This document shows positions 15,640 to 39,799 of a stretch of 64,000 nucleotides of DNA, one piece after another; position 1 is the first letter of the stretch, and each line of letters opens with the position of its first letter. The position numbers and the translations under genes are program-made. Source of the DNA: Agelas oroides (Eukaryota; Porifera; Demospongiae; Agelasida; Agelasidae); contig OX422205.1 in assembly GCA_949130485.1 (NCBI GenBank), forward strand, positions 1 to 64,000. The letters run 5' to 3'. A model generated the notes under the pieces. The model ran no database searches. It was given only the letters and a program-made list of their open reading frames with translations, and was not told the origin of the DNA.

Positions 15640-17135
15640 TCACTGCTCCTTCCAGGGGTAGGCAAACGACTGTGTGCTGTTCTTCCTCCTCCACAAACGC
15701 TTCTTCTCCTTTGTACGCACATTCTCACACCATATCTCGGATGCATACTGCTTTCTCCATTGGTCAATAAACTGTGAACAAACCAACACAGTTCCCAGAC
15801 TCTCATTCCCATTGACCAGTTTTGATGTCTTTTGGTATGCAAAAACAAAAACTGGAAGGCCTGGGAATGAGGCTAAATCTAATGCACAGCCATCAGCTCA
15901 CACTCAACAATGGAAAGCAGTGTACCTGTGGATCCCAGAGCTCACTGGCAATACCCAGGTCTTTGCAGCACCTCATGAGAGCATTGGACTTGGCTGATTC
16001 ACACGCCTTGCCATAGCTGAGGTTGCTCTTGCTGTAGAAAGTGTGTTCTCCTGTGGCCTGCGCCACAAACCGGCTTTGACAGTACAGGGCGTACTCCCTT
16101 GTTATCAGCTGAGCTCCCTCCGTCACCTGACACTGCAGACATACCAACATTAAGCGCTCAGCAGACCCCTCCCTGACATACAAAACATAATACCTGAAAG
16201 TTGAGTGTCTCCCCACGAGGCATGATGGCCCAGCCCCCAGGACCAAAGGCCTGGTTCAGAATGCGACGGTACTTGATCTCAGGTAGATAGATCATACCTG
16301 GAACATAACAACAACATATAATGGTAGTACATGAGTAGCCTTCAGGCCATATATGGTAGTACACGAGTAGCCTTCAGGCCATATATGGTAGTACATGAGT
16401 AGCCTTCAGGCCATATATGGTAGTACATGAGTAGCCTTCAGGCCATATATGGTAGTACATGAGTAGCCTTGAATATATCAGGCCATATAGATCTCTCCAA
16501 CTTTAATTTAGTTTGACTGATGCATATTGTAATTGTGCCTCATGGGTCAGAGTTGACCTGCTGGTTGTGTACCATGGCATAAAAAAAAACATTCATTCAT
16601 TATAGGTAGCCTGGCTACTATGAGGCTATTGAGTCAGTCTTAGCATAGCCTGGTACCCGGCGCGGAAGCCGAGGCTAATCTTAGCGGTATGTTTGCAGAA
16701 TGAGGTGGTGCTAGTGAGACTAGTAATAACAGTCCATTACCCACACACCATCTGGCTTGATCTCAACGTCAGCCTCGTTCACTGGGTTGAGCAAAATCTC
16801 AGTCACTTTTTTGGGAAAGGAGGCGTAGGCAATGCCGTAGTAAGGGTCCTCCTGAATCCTGCAGGGAGACAAAACACACACGGGAGTGTGCGACAACTGA
16901 TTTAGAAAGGTTGGTACTGATGGCTTTCAGCTCAGACTATACTCACTGTGCAGTGTGGACAATTCATGAATAACTGAATTCATACTAACTTTGCTGCAAT
17001 GATGCCAATGTCATTGGCACTTGGGTCCTCTCCCTCTGGCTCTGGCCTCGCTTCACCAGGTCCCCCCTTGCTTGCTGAGGTTCTGAGGGAGCGAAGCAGC
17101 AGCCCAGTCCTCCACATACACACTCTCACAGCCAT
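15640..17135 (-). CDS. MGM101-like mitochondrial genome maintenance protein
   Basis: Five exons (16990-17135, 16749-16858, 16194-16297, 15926-16132, 15640-15771) encode 232 residues. The N-terminus MAVRVCMWRTGLLLRSLRTS is Arg-rich, non-acidic and fits a mitochondrial presequence. The core shows the Mgm101 features: YYGIAYASFPKKVTEILLNP, IYLPEIKYRRILNQAFGPGG, WAIMPRGE, REYALYCQSRFVAQATGEH and a C-terminal KKRLWRRKN basic stretch ending AYPWKEQ. Mgm101 is a Rad52-type single-strand annealing protein of mitochondrial nucleoids, best known from fungi and absent from vertebrates. The gene is divergent from TMEM70 with only 55 bp between the start codons. Introns hold a CArG-like tandem array and a foldback element. 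Confidence 0.9.
15798..15877. mobile_element. Decayed foldback element in MGM101 intron 4
   Basis: CTCATTCCCA...CCAGTTTT at the left is complementary to AAAACTGGAAGGCCTGGGAATGAG at the right, with loss of part of one arm. It belongs to the AGCCTCGTTCCCAGG family. Confidence 0.6.
16318..16470. repeat. 32-bp tandem repeat carrying CCATATATGG
   Basis: Almost five copies of a 32-bp unit (TAGTACATGAGTAGCCTTCA plus GGCCATATATGG) sit in intron 2 of the MGM101-like gene close to its acceptor. Each unit holds the palindrome CCATATATGG, a perfect SRF-type CArG box. Whether this is functional is unknown. Confidence 0.9.
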
Positions 17136-17190
17136 TGCAAGAGCAATGACGTCATCATTATGATAGCGTGCTACTGCGTACTGTACATGT
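17136..17190. promoter_or_regulatory. 55-bp bidirectional promoter MGM101-like / TMEM70 with CRE
   Basis: Only 55 bp lie between the two opposite Met codons. It contains the perfect palindrome TGACGTCA (17147-17154) in the context TGACGTCATCATTAT, a 15-mer found again in the TOPBP1/sialidase gap. ATF/CREB-type regulation is inferred. Confidence 0.6.
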
Positions 17191-17976
17191 ATGTACTGGT
17201 ATACCGTCCGCTGCTACCACGTGTGTGCCAGAATGTCTTCATTCCTTTCCTTGCCACTGTGTCGCAGCACTGCACGCCAACTTTGTCTCTGCATTACAGT
17301 GAGGACGCCCAGGCTTGTCCCCCACACTGCAGCTGGAGGTGCGTCTCTGCCTTCATCAAGAAGATGCACACACCCTCAACTCCTGACATGTGCACCACAT
17401 CTGGACACCAAGAGGTGGTGCTCAAGTACAGCCAGTGAAGGACAGTTCAAACTGGTGTACACTGCTCCCTTTAAAGGGGCAATTCGAGCAGTCAAAATCT
17501 TCTCCCTGACTACAGCGGCTGCGGCAGCAGTTGGTGGCCCAGTGTGTGTTTGGTTCGGGAATCCTTCAGTACCTATGGTGGCCAGGGTGGGCATCAGCTT
17601 GGTAGTGATGCTGGCTGGCCTTTCAACCACCGCCATCCTGCACTGGATGGTCAAAGGCTACGTCATGCGGCTGCATTATAATGAGACATCACAGACTGTA
17701 ATGACAGACTTGCTAACTGTATTTGCACGTAGAAAGCGAGAAACATTCCATATTTCAGAATCTGGTCCCCCACCACAAGGCATTGGATTCCACACCTTCA
17801 AGGCCAGGGAACGGTCTTACTTTCTGCACACAGAACTGTTTCAAGATAAGAAACTTCTGTCAGCACTTTTAGGAGCACATGGCATTATTCTTGACAAAAG
17901 AAGAAATGGACAGCAACCCAAAGAAGATGTGAAATTAAAGGAGTTACAAACTGAGATAAAAAGTGATAAAATATAA
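17191..17976 (+). CDS. TMEM70: TMEM70-like mitochondrial membrane protein
   Basis: An intronless frame of 261 residues. The conserved block matches TMEM70: FKLVYTAPFKGAIRAVKIFS, a first membrane span (AAAAAVGGPVCVWFGNPSVP region), a second (VGISLVVMLAGLSTTAILHW), then GYVMRLHYNETSQT and a matrix-side tail with KARERSYFLHTELF. Together these form the hairpin typical of the TMEM70/TMEM186/TMEM223 group. TMEM70 assists assembly of ATP synthase c-rings and complex I. The Arg/Ser-rich N-terminus is consistent with mitochondrial import; a second Met at 17233 (MSSFLSLPLCRSTARQ) would make a more typical presequence. It pairs head-to-head with a mitochondrial DNA maintenance gene. Confidence 0.88.
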   Translation: MYWYTVRCYHVCARMSSFLSLPLCRSTARQLCLCITVRTPRLVPHTAAGGASLPSSRRCTHPQLLTCAPHLDTKRWCSSTASEGQFKLVYTAPFKGAIRAVKIFSLTTAAAAAVGGPVCVWFGNPSVPMVARVGISLVVMLAGLSTTAILHWMVKGYVMRLHYNETSQTVMTDLLTVFARRKRETFHISESGPPPQGIGFHTFKARERSYFLHTELFQDKKLLSALLGAHGIILDKRRNGQQPKEDVKLKELQTEIKSDKI

Positions 17977-18146
17977 ATCGATATGTACATTGATCTCTAT
18001 AACAAATTTGCCCAATGGCATAATTTATAGCCCAACTGTTTCTGTTACACCAAGGAGCACTTTGCTACAGGGGGAAACAGTAAATTTTAGACATGAAATG
18101 AACTGGCTCTAGTTTCAATTAACTTCTGCTGTAGTTTCACACGAAC

Positions 18147-19008
18147 CTACTGTTCACTTTGCCCCTTTTCCTGCATGTCTATAGCCTCTGGTAGTTTGCC
18201 CTCTCCACCATCATCATTGCCTGGAGCAGCGTGAGAAGACAATTTTCCCTCCACATGAGGTGGTTCGTTTTGCTGAGCCACACTCTTGTCACCCTCTTCT
18301 GGGGCTGGTGTGACCTCCTTGGTCAAAGTGTGGTGATCCTCCACTTCAGCTGAGGTGGCTGCCACCTGGTCGGAGCCATTCGCCTTACTCCACTGCACAC
18401 TAACTTCATCCCTGTGCCAAAATAGAGACCAGACAATACCAAAAGTGTTCCAGCAAACCCTCTCCCAACCCTAGTACATATGCAAGGCCTGCTAACTTTT
18501 CTCCAATGGATTGGGTCTTGCTGTACTTTACAGCAGGCCCATGGCGTGGCAGGGAGTCCTGCCCCTCCCCCGCGCGTAGACGATCCTCTTTCCAGTTGCT
18601 GCGGAAAAAGGAGAGCGCTGCATCGCTCCTGGATATGTGAGGGGGCAAGGCTGTCAACTTCTGCACGTAGTCGTCCATATCTGGGCGTCTCTGTTCGGCT
18701 AGCTGACGGGTGCTCCTTGAAAACAGTTTTTTCCCGGGCAGGAATGGAAGAGTTCGTTCGTGTCCTTTCTCCAGCCCGCCCTCTCGCGGGAAGCTGCTAA
18801 GAAGGCCGCACTGGAGATCAAAGAAATCACTGTAGCACCGAAAGGAGGTGGTTTTGCTGCCATCTGACCACTCCAGGTCGATCTGGAACATGAACTTCCT
18901 CCGGCTGAGCGCCCCCTCCTGTACCCCCACCACCGCAGCCGTCTTGACGTACACCGAGTCCTCCGCAAACTCGAGCCGAGCCATGCCTACCTCGTTCTCG
19001 CATGCCAC
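18147..19008 (-). CDS. Short PX-domain protein of the p47phox/TKS type, no SH3 domain
   Basis: Two exons (18497-19008 and 18147-18411) encode 258 residues. Residues about 15-140 form a PX domain: FMFQIDLEWSDGSKTTSFRC, YSDFFDLQCGLLSSFPREGG, RTLPFLPGKKLFSRSTRQLA, MDDYVQKLTALPPHISRSDA. The FLPGK..F..S and LPPHIS motifs point to the phosphoinositide-binding PX of NCF1/NOXO1/SH3PXD2 organisers. Those proteins follow PX with SH3 domains; here the second exon is an acidic, low-complexity tail with no SH3. So this is either a lineage-specific PX-only protein or a relative that lost its adaptor part. A second in-frame Met lies eight residues in (MARLEF). Its start is 54 bp from that of TONSL, on the opposite strand. 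Confidence 0.82.
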
Positions 19009-19062
19009 GCCCCCGCACGGTCACGTGCGCTGTGGGTCCAAGACTTTGCAGGGTCCTGAACC

Positions 19063-26295
<7,233 letters not shown>

Positions 26296-26640
26296 TTGCT
26301 GCTTTAATGGTGTGATCATATCCTGCCCGTGTTACTGTTCAATGGTTGATACTGAATTGGAGCGCTGGTTAGGCACCTGGCAAAGTAGCCTATCAGAGTA
26401 AAACAAGAACTGTGCCAGTTGGAGCTATATGGACGGATATAACAGAGGAGTGTCATATTATGCAAATGTGCAGGATTTAGGATCGTGAACTAGCTAATTA
26501 TTGAACCGCACGTGACGATAACATTCCGCAATACAGATATAGATTAGCGTAGACAGCTAATGTGCTGTAGCTGTCTTTGCGCGCGCGTTTGTCGATTAAC
26601 TAGCGATCGCCAGTCAACAGAGTAGGAGTGCGCGGGCGTC

Positions 26641-28199
26641 ATGGCGTCTCACGAGGAGCTCCTCGGGGAGATGCCAAAGTTGGAGAAGCTGAGCAACGCG
26701 GCTCGGCTCAAACACGCCAAGAAACGGCGCCAGAAGCAACTCAAGAAATGGCAAGAATGGCTCCGCGTGGAGCGCGCCACCAACGGCACCTCGCAGCGCC
26801 GGACGTGTCAGCCGCAGATTGGCTTTCAACAGGAGGCCGTGCTGAACGACCTTGTTGCTAGGAACGACATTATAGGGGGTAAGCGGAGGCAGTTAGAGGT
26901 GTTTTTGGAAGTGCGTTGGGCGTGGCCCCACCGCACTCAGCCTAATCTGGCTGGGAAAGGGAGAGTGCGTGCTGTTGCATTTGGTCTCCAGACCTCCATA
27001 TTTGGAAATAGTGCAAATTCTTCCCCTGTTACAAGATGGTGCTAACTCGTAAGATTCAGCCCACTTCCTGCAGTGCATACCACTGCAACCTGCCATCATC
27101 TGCAAGACATTGAGCCGAGACTTCACAATGTTGTACCATAGATAGTAGAGTAACACTCTATGTCACTCTACTATCTATGGTTGTTGTACTGATTGTAACA
27201 GTGCCCCCTCTCCAATGTCACAATGATGTTAAAAATGTCTTAAGATGCACCCTTAACAAAAAGCTTGCTTGACAATGAGATTAGATTAATGTTACCATAA
27301 AAGCTCTAATAAAGGCACCTCTCCAATGAAGGTGAGCTGAAAATGCTTTTTTCAGCTCCAAAGGGTACCCTTGGGCTCGCGTTTATTTTTTGGGGGATGC
27401 CCTCCAGTTAGACCCGTTCTTGCATTTTTGTGTACATGTGTAAATAGCTGCAATCACAGCGTCTTTCCGACGCTTCTGCACGTTGCGGCTGGGACCCCAG
27501 CGCCGAAATTACCTGTAGGACATCCAGGGGGCGTCAAAAACTCGAACAAAGGACGCTGTGTTAGTGTCACTCTAATTTGAAGGCACCTCTTTAAACAAGG
27601 CATCCAAAGGCTCCGAAGTCTTTTTTCGCTCCAAACAAGGCGCCTCTGCGAATCATATTTATTTCTTAATGGCGCCTTAATTGGAGCTTTTACGGTTTGT
27701 AGGCTGTACCATAGCTAATTCATCTCAGTGGGAGTGCAAGGGGCTGCACTGTATATTTCAGTGGGAGTGCAAGGGGCTGCACTGTATATTTCAGTGGGAG
27801 TGCAAGGGGCTGCACTGTATATTTCAGTGGGAGTGCAAGGGCTGCACTGTCGATGAGAAGTGAGGGCTAGCATTGCTTAGTAGCCAAGCAACTGGATGTT
27901 GCTTTAGGAAGTACCCACGCTGTATCACTGTGGAAGGTAAGTTTGGTATTGTTTTGAGGTTAGCATGTCATATACTGCTATTTGACTTGAAGATTGCTTT
28001 CTTTCAGTGTCATCCTCTCTTTCCCTTCCTCCCTCTCCTCTCTCTGTTCTCCTTCCTCCCTCCTCTTGCCTCACACACAGTGGAGAAGATCTTACAAGAG
28101 GGATGTAACCCAAACTGTTCAAATGCTGATGGTCTAACACTACTACACAAGGCAAGCTCCTCCATCCTATGAAACTGTTATTGCAAGTGACTTAACCTC

Positions 28200-28232
<33 letters not shown>

Positions 28233-30785
28233 GCTGTATTGACAATACTGTGGAGCTGGCTGAGATGCTTTTAGAGCATGGAGCAGACCTCAATGCTCGT
28301 GATGTGGAAGGATGGACACCTCTGCATGCTGCTGCCGCCACTGGCAACTTGGCCATGGTCAACATGCTGATAGACGAGGGAGCCAGCCTGGTGGCCATCA
28401 ACCATGACGATAAGATGCCCATTGATGTGTCTGCGGACAGTGACATTAAGTACATCCTGCAACAGAGGATGCTGGAAGCTGGTGAGGGGAGAGGGAGGGG
28501 AGAGGGAGGGAGAGAGGTATGGTGAGGGGAGAGGGAAGGAGGGAGGTATGGTGAGGGGAGAGGGAGGGAGGGAGGGAGAGAGGTATGGTGAGGGGAGGGG
28601 AAGGGAGGGAGGTATGGTGAGGAGAGAGGGAGGGAGGGAGGGAGATAGGTATCGTGAGGGAGAGGGAGGGAGGAGGGGAGGTGGTGAGGGCAGTAAGGAT
28701 AGAGTTGTTACCAAGTGAGGATGGGTTCTCCACTGTAGCTTGTTTACTGGTGTAGCTGTGGTTATGTGGGTATGTATGTTTAATTGATAAAGCTTTAAAC
28801 ACTTCCCATTGTAGAGTAGATCAAGAGGAAGTGGTTCCTCATACACACACTCATTCTCTCACAGGCTACACTGATGATGTGCTGGAGTACATTCGTGTCT
28901 CCGTTCCAAAGACGATGCTCGCAGACCTTAAAGATAGTGTCAAGAATGACAGATCCCTCAATATCCAGGACAGATATGGAGCCACTGCTGTAAGCACCTC
29001 CCACCCCGCTCCCTAAGAGCCTAGGTGCAAGGCTGCCTCTATCCCTGCACATATATCTTAGACTAGCTATACCTGCATATTTTACATATATACCTACGTG
29101 TTTTACATATACCTGCATGCTTCATTACCTTCGCTAGAGTAGTCTCGTGCCCTCTCATGAGGAAAAGGGTCTGGTGACTACAGCATTCTCAAGCTAATGA
29201 TTACAAGCTTTAAGACCTAGCACTATTTCGTTGGCTAGCGAGCAACGCTTGCATGTGGTACTTTCATTGACTTGTTCAGAGCCGAGACGGCTGACTTGGC
29301 ACAATCAAGAAAGTGCTCAATAGTCACCAGACCCTTTCCTTGTGAGAGGGTGGAGTCTTGGCTGTGAGACTTCCGCTAGAGTCACATACACACCACACTG
29401 TACAGTGAGGAGGCACATGAACGCGTGTTCTTTAGTTAAGCTTCCATGCACCCTTAATTGCAGTTACACGTGGCTGCAGCCAATGGCTACACAGAGGTCC
29501 TGGAGTTTATTCTGCGACAGTCGGACCTTGACCTGGACATTCAGGATAATGAAGGATGGACACCATTTCATGCGGCTGTGTGCTGGGGGCAGACTGAGGC
29601 CATGAAAATGCTTGCAGAGAAGGGAGCAAATATAGACATTAAGAACATTCGTGGAGAAACAGCATATGGTAAAGATCTGTAGCAGCTGGAATGATTCGAT
29701 TGGAGCACAAGTTTATACCATTAACAAAAAGCATACAGGTTTCCAAATTGCTAACTGTGAAACTTCATTATGTCCAATTTTGGTAGCTGCCAAGTGTCTT
29801 GATGAAGTTTCTTTCATCTCAGGAGCATGCATACCAGTTTGTAGGTAGGGAATAGTACACACTGTCAGTTAATGCCTACCGATAATATACACATGCAGCA
29901 ATTGCAGAAGATGCTGACATACGGCAGTATGTGCTGGAGCTGAAGGGCCAGTTTGGCAAGACGGAGGAGGTGGAGATTGAGAAGGAGGAAGAAATGGGGA
30001 GGAGACCCAGACGGTGAGAGGCCACATTGATGATGGATTTCTGTACCAAGATTGTCCAATCCTTGATATTTTCTCCTTTCTCCCTCCTCTCTCTCCCCCT
30101 TCTCCCCCCCCCCCCCCCCCCCCCCCTCCTCTCCCACCCTCTCCCACACACACCATATAGGATGTCAGTGAAGCGCACAAGCAAGCAGGAAAAAGAAGAA
30201 ATGGCGAAGCATGCAGTAAAATATGAGGCCATGATGAGAAGACAGTCCTTGGCACAGCAGGCAAGTTTGCCGTATAATAGACTATGGTATAGCCTCGTTC
30301 CCAGGCCTGAGAGGAGGAGGAGAAAGGGCCTGGTTTCAACCTTCGGACGTGGGAATGAGGCTAACTATTGTACTACATATTCTTCCCACTATCCCCCCCC
30401 CCCTCCCCCCCAGGATGCTGAGCGGGACATCTCACACTCTCAAGACAAGATGGTGATGAAGGAAGTATGTAATGAGATATTGTTGGACGAAGATGAGGGC
30501 ACAGCTGTTCTACTGCTCTCTGTAACCAAGACTGATACCAGCACAAACGACACCAGCACAAATGACTCCAGCAAGAACAATCTTGAGAATTCAGTAACAA
30601 AAAAGCTAGAAAGACCTGAGGCACTTGAGATTGACGAAAGTGCATTCAAACGACCACAGAAGAGTGTTCTTAAGAAGACTCCAGCAAGCCCTGCAGTGTC
30701 CTATACCTCCTCCTCCTCCTTCTTTCCCGCTGATGACGTTGACAGAAAGGGGAGCAATGAGAGAGACTGCTGCACAGTCATGTGA
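26641..30785 (+). CDS. PPP1R16A: Protein phosphatase 1 regulatory subunit 16 (MYPT3/TIMAP type)
   Basis: Eight exons (26641-26878, 28081-28151, 28232-28481, 28865-28989, 29464-29668, 29899-30013, 30161-30260, 30414-30785) encode 491 residues. The N-terminus MASHEELLGEMPKLEKLSNA then RLKHAKKRRQKQLKKW matches the family start just before the PP1-docking motif region. Ankyrin repeats follow in family spacing: NADGLTLLHKCCIDNTVELA, DVEGWTPLHAAAATGNLAMV, LHVAAANGYTEVLEF, NEGWTPFHAAVCWGQTEAM. The end DCCTVM is a CAAX prenylation box, as in PPP1R16A/B, so the product should be membrane-anchored and target PP1c. One gene may represent both vertebrate paralogues. Introns 2 (28152) and 7 (30261) start with GC rather than GT; intron 7 is 153 nt with no stop, so its retention would add 51 residues. 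Confidence 0.93.
27138..27183. repeat. Perfect hairpin in PPP1R16 intron 1
   Basis: ACCATAGATAGTAGAGT pairs with its complement ending at 27182 around a short loop. No coding content. Confidence 0.75.
27293..27700. mobile_element. TIR element (MITE) of about 405 bp in PPP1R16 intron 1
   Basis: The left end ACCATAAAAGCTCTAATAAA and the reverse complement of the right end (ACCGTAAAAGCTCCAATTAA) match at about 22 of 26 positions and continue into GGC(A/G)CC. Internal degenerate copies of AAGGCACCTCTCC follow each terminus. No transposase is encoded. A clear target duplication is not visible. Confidence 0.7.
27727..27856. repeat. 33-bp tandem repeat, four copies
   Basis: CAGTGGGAGTGCAAGGGGCT followed by GCACTGTATATTT repeats four times; the last copy lacks one G and diverges after GCACTGT. 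Non-coding, in PPP1R16 intron 1. Confidence 0.92.
28488..28690. repeat. Purine-rich imperfect repeats in PPP1R16 intron 3
   Basis: Units built on GAGGTATGGTGAGGGGAGA and GGGAGGGAGG repeat for about 200 bp directly after the exon 3 donor (28482 GTGAGGG). The unit again contains a donor-like GGTGAGGG motif. Confidence 0.8.
30293..30363. mobile_element. Foldback element inside PPP1R16 intron 7
   Basis: TAGCCTCGTTCCCAGGCC at the left pairs with GGGAATGAGGCTA at the right; the centre has diverged. It makes up about half of the 153-nt stop-free intron 7. Confidence 0.65.
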
Positions 30786-31366
30786 CAGACACTTGGCACC
30801 AATACTCCAATACTTTTATGTGTAGGAATGTTCTTTTGTTATCTTTGTACTGCCCGATGGTATCCACATCTGGAGTAATTTTTATTGCCATATTTACACT
30901 CTTTTTTTTTTTCTGACTTATTGCCAGTTCTCTCTTTATGGTGGAATGTTTATTCTTTGCAGATTATGATTTGTGTCTTTTTTTATCCATTACACACTTT
31001 GTTCAGTTAATATCGCTGGGCCAGCCTGAGTAAGTAAAACCACACCACATACATGTATGCCCTAATAAGGCTTCTAGCTTGAGGTTTTCACTTGGCACAG
31101 ATATCTTTGTTGACCATTGTGGGGCAAGCCTGAGCATGTATACTATAGTAATGTATGCTGACCACACATATGTTAAGTTATATAGCCTAGGCCTGCACAT
31201 CAAACCATGTAGGGGCTTGCCTCACTAGCTATGGTATATTAGGCATGAGTAGCTTTGTCTTACAAGGCTAAGGTTGTACACTATGTTGCAATTGATAGTG
31301 CCATGCAAGCTGTTGAGTTGAGATCACATAACTAACAACACACAAAGCAAACTTTAGTGCAGATTA

Positions 31367-32330
31367 CTAAAGGTGCACAGCTTTTCTGACAGTATATTTC
31401 ACTATCTTTTTGTTCCACTTGAATACCAGATGCAGTACCATCCAGACCCCTAGAACAGCAAACACCACTGCCGCCAGAAAACTACCAGCCTGTAATGCAA
31501 CAGCAATACTCACATTATGCACAGCCATGTGTGAGTTGTTGCTAGCCTCGTTCCCAGGTTCTCCCGCTAAGGGGGAAATCCTGGGAACGAGGCAAGGTTG
31601 TTGCTCCATGCTGCGACTTACTGCAGTAGCTGCTAAGCAGTTCCTTATGTCTCTGAGCTCTGGTAGGCTGTCCGAGAGAACCACGTCTGCCCATTTTACT
31701 GCAACGTATACTGGCAGGATTCCTGCACCAGTTAACCCCACTGTAATCACCCAACTGAGAACAATGTCCTGCATGTATTAAAGGAGGGTAAAATGAACCC
31801 ACTGTGTTATCCTATAACACTGTGGTGATGTACCACGATGAGGAAGGCACCGATCTTGAGACTGAGCAGACCAATATTCAGGAAGCGCACCGCGATCACT
31901 GCCACCTCCAGCAGCACCCCCACACCAGCCACTCCTACCACCAGGCCTGCAGCCAATTGCGAGTTCCGGACAATATCTGGGCTGACTACTTCAACACCGA
32001 TGCGGACGACTTCTGGTAGCTGTACTGTCTTTGCAACGGCACAGCTAGCAGACACCAGGGCGGCTGCAGAAACAACCTAAAAATGATGTGCCAATAATTC
32101 CAGAATCGCCGCATTGATTGCTTGCATTATATCGGCCTATTGTATACACTTACGACGGTCGCGACTCGCAGGGCAATCTCCACGATCCCTTGCCAGAAGC
32201 TCACAACCGCCAGACCTGGTCGGGGGCCGAGCACTTTCCTTCCCACAGTAGAAAAATCGACTGCATTTCTGATACGGTTCATCTTGCATCGGCCGGGTGG
32301 GCGTCCAAATGACCAATCAGAAAGTCGCAA
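31367..32330 (-). CDS. Uncharacterised four-span membrane protein
   Basis: Four exons (32154-32330, 31834-32076, 31622-31768, 31367-31489) encode 229 residues; I do not recognise the family. Four hydrophobic segments are visible: IALRVATVVVSAAALVSASC, LAAGLVVGVAGVGVLLEVAV with a following hydrophobic run to LKIGAFLIV, WVITVGLTGAGILPVYVAV, and FLAAVVFAVLGVWMVLHLVF. The tail is basic (KWNKKIVKYTVRKAVHL), suggesting a cytosolic C-terminus. A start at Met17 (MNRIRNAVDF, 32282) is equally possible. Intron 3 (31490-31621, 132 nt) contains a foldback element and is open in frame, so retention would insert 44 residues. The gene is head-to-head with PSMD7, about 176 bp apart. Confidence 0.75.
31542..31593. 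mobile_element. Foldback element with 9-bp target duplication
   Basis: AGCCTCGTTCCCAGG and its complement bracket a short centre. The direct repeat GTTGTTGCT lies immediately on both sides (5' copy ending at 31542, 3' copy about 31597-31605). It is nested in intron 3 of the four-span membrane protein gene. Confidence 0.85.
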
Positions 32331-32506
32331 TCAGCAGCTACATGCACATACCGAAAGTACAAGTGCCGGCTCTTGTGCGGGCCTGGGAACGAGGCTAACC
32401 TGCTGGAGCCGTTCTCTATCTAAATAACCGGCAAAGAAATTAATTTTACCCACAATCAGACGTCGACGAGGCCGGTCGGCTCGGGTGAAGACTCAACTGC
32501 AGTGCC

Positions 32507-39491
<6,985 letters not shown>

Positions 39492-39594
39492 TCGTCCTCT
39501 TGTGCTCAGCTAGATTATGATCAGTGACAAATACGATGATTTCAGTCAGAAATTGTCAATAATATGATTGGGAGGGAAAGTAGTGAGAGAAAAT

Positions 39595-39792
39595 AAAGAA
39601 TACAGTACATGACACTGATGAGAATAACAGAGAATACAGAGAATAAGCTGGGTTAATGAAGAATACATACAATACACGACACTGATGAGAATAAGCTGGG
39701 TTAATGAAGAATACATACAATACACAACACTGATGAGAATTGGCTGGGTTAATGAAGAATACAATACACGACACTGATGAGAATAAGCTGGA
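39595..39792. repeat. Short tandem repeats 3' of PSMD7 and OSGEP
   Basis: Imperfect units containing GACACTGATGAGAATAAGCT and GGGTTAATGAAGAATACA repeat about four times between the convergent ends of PSMD7 (39491) and OSGEP (39800). Confidence 0.85.
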
Positions 39793-39799
39793 AGCTGGG

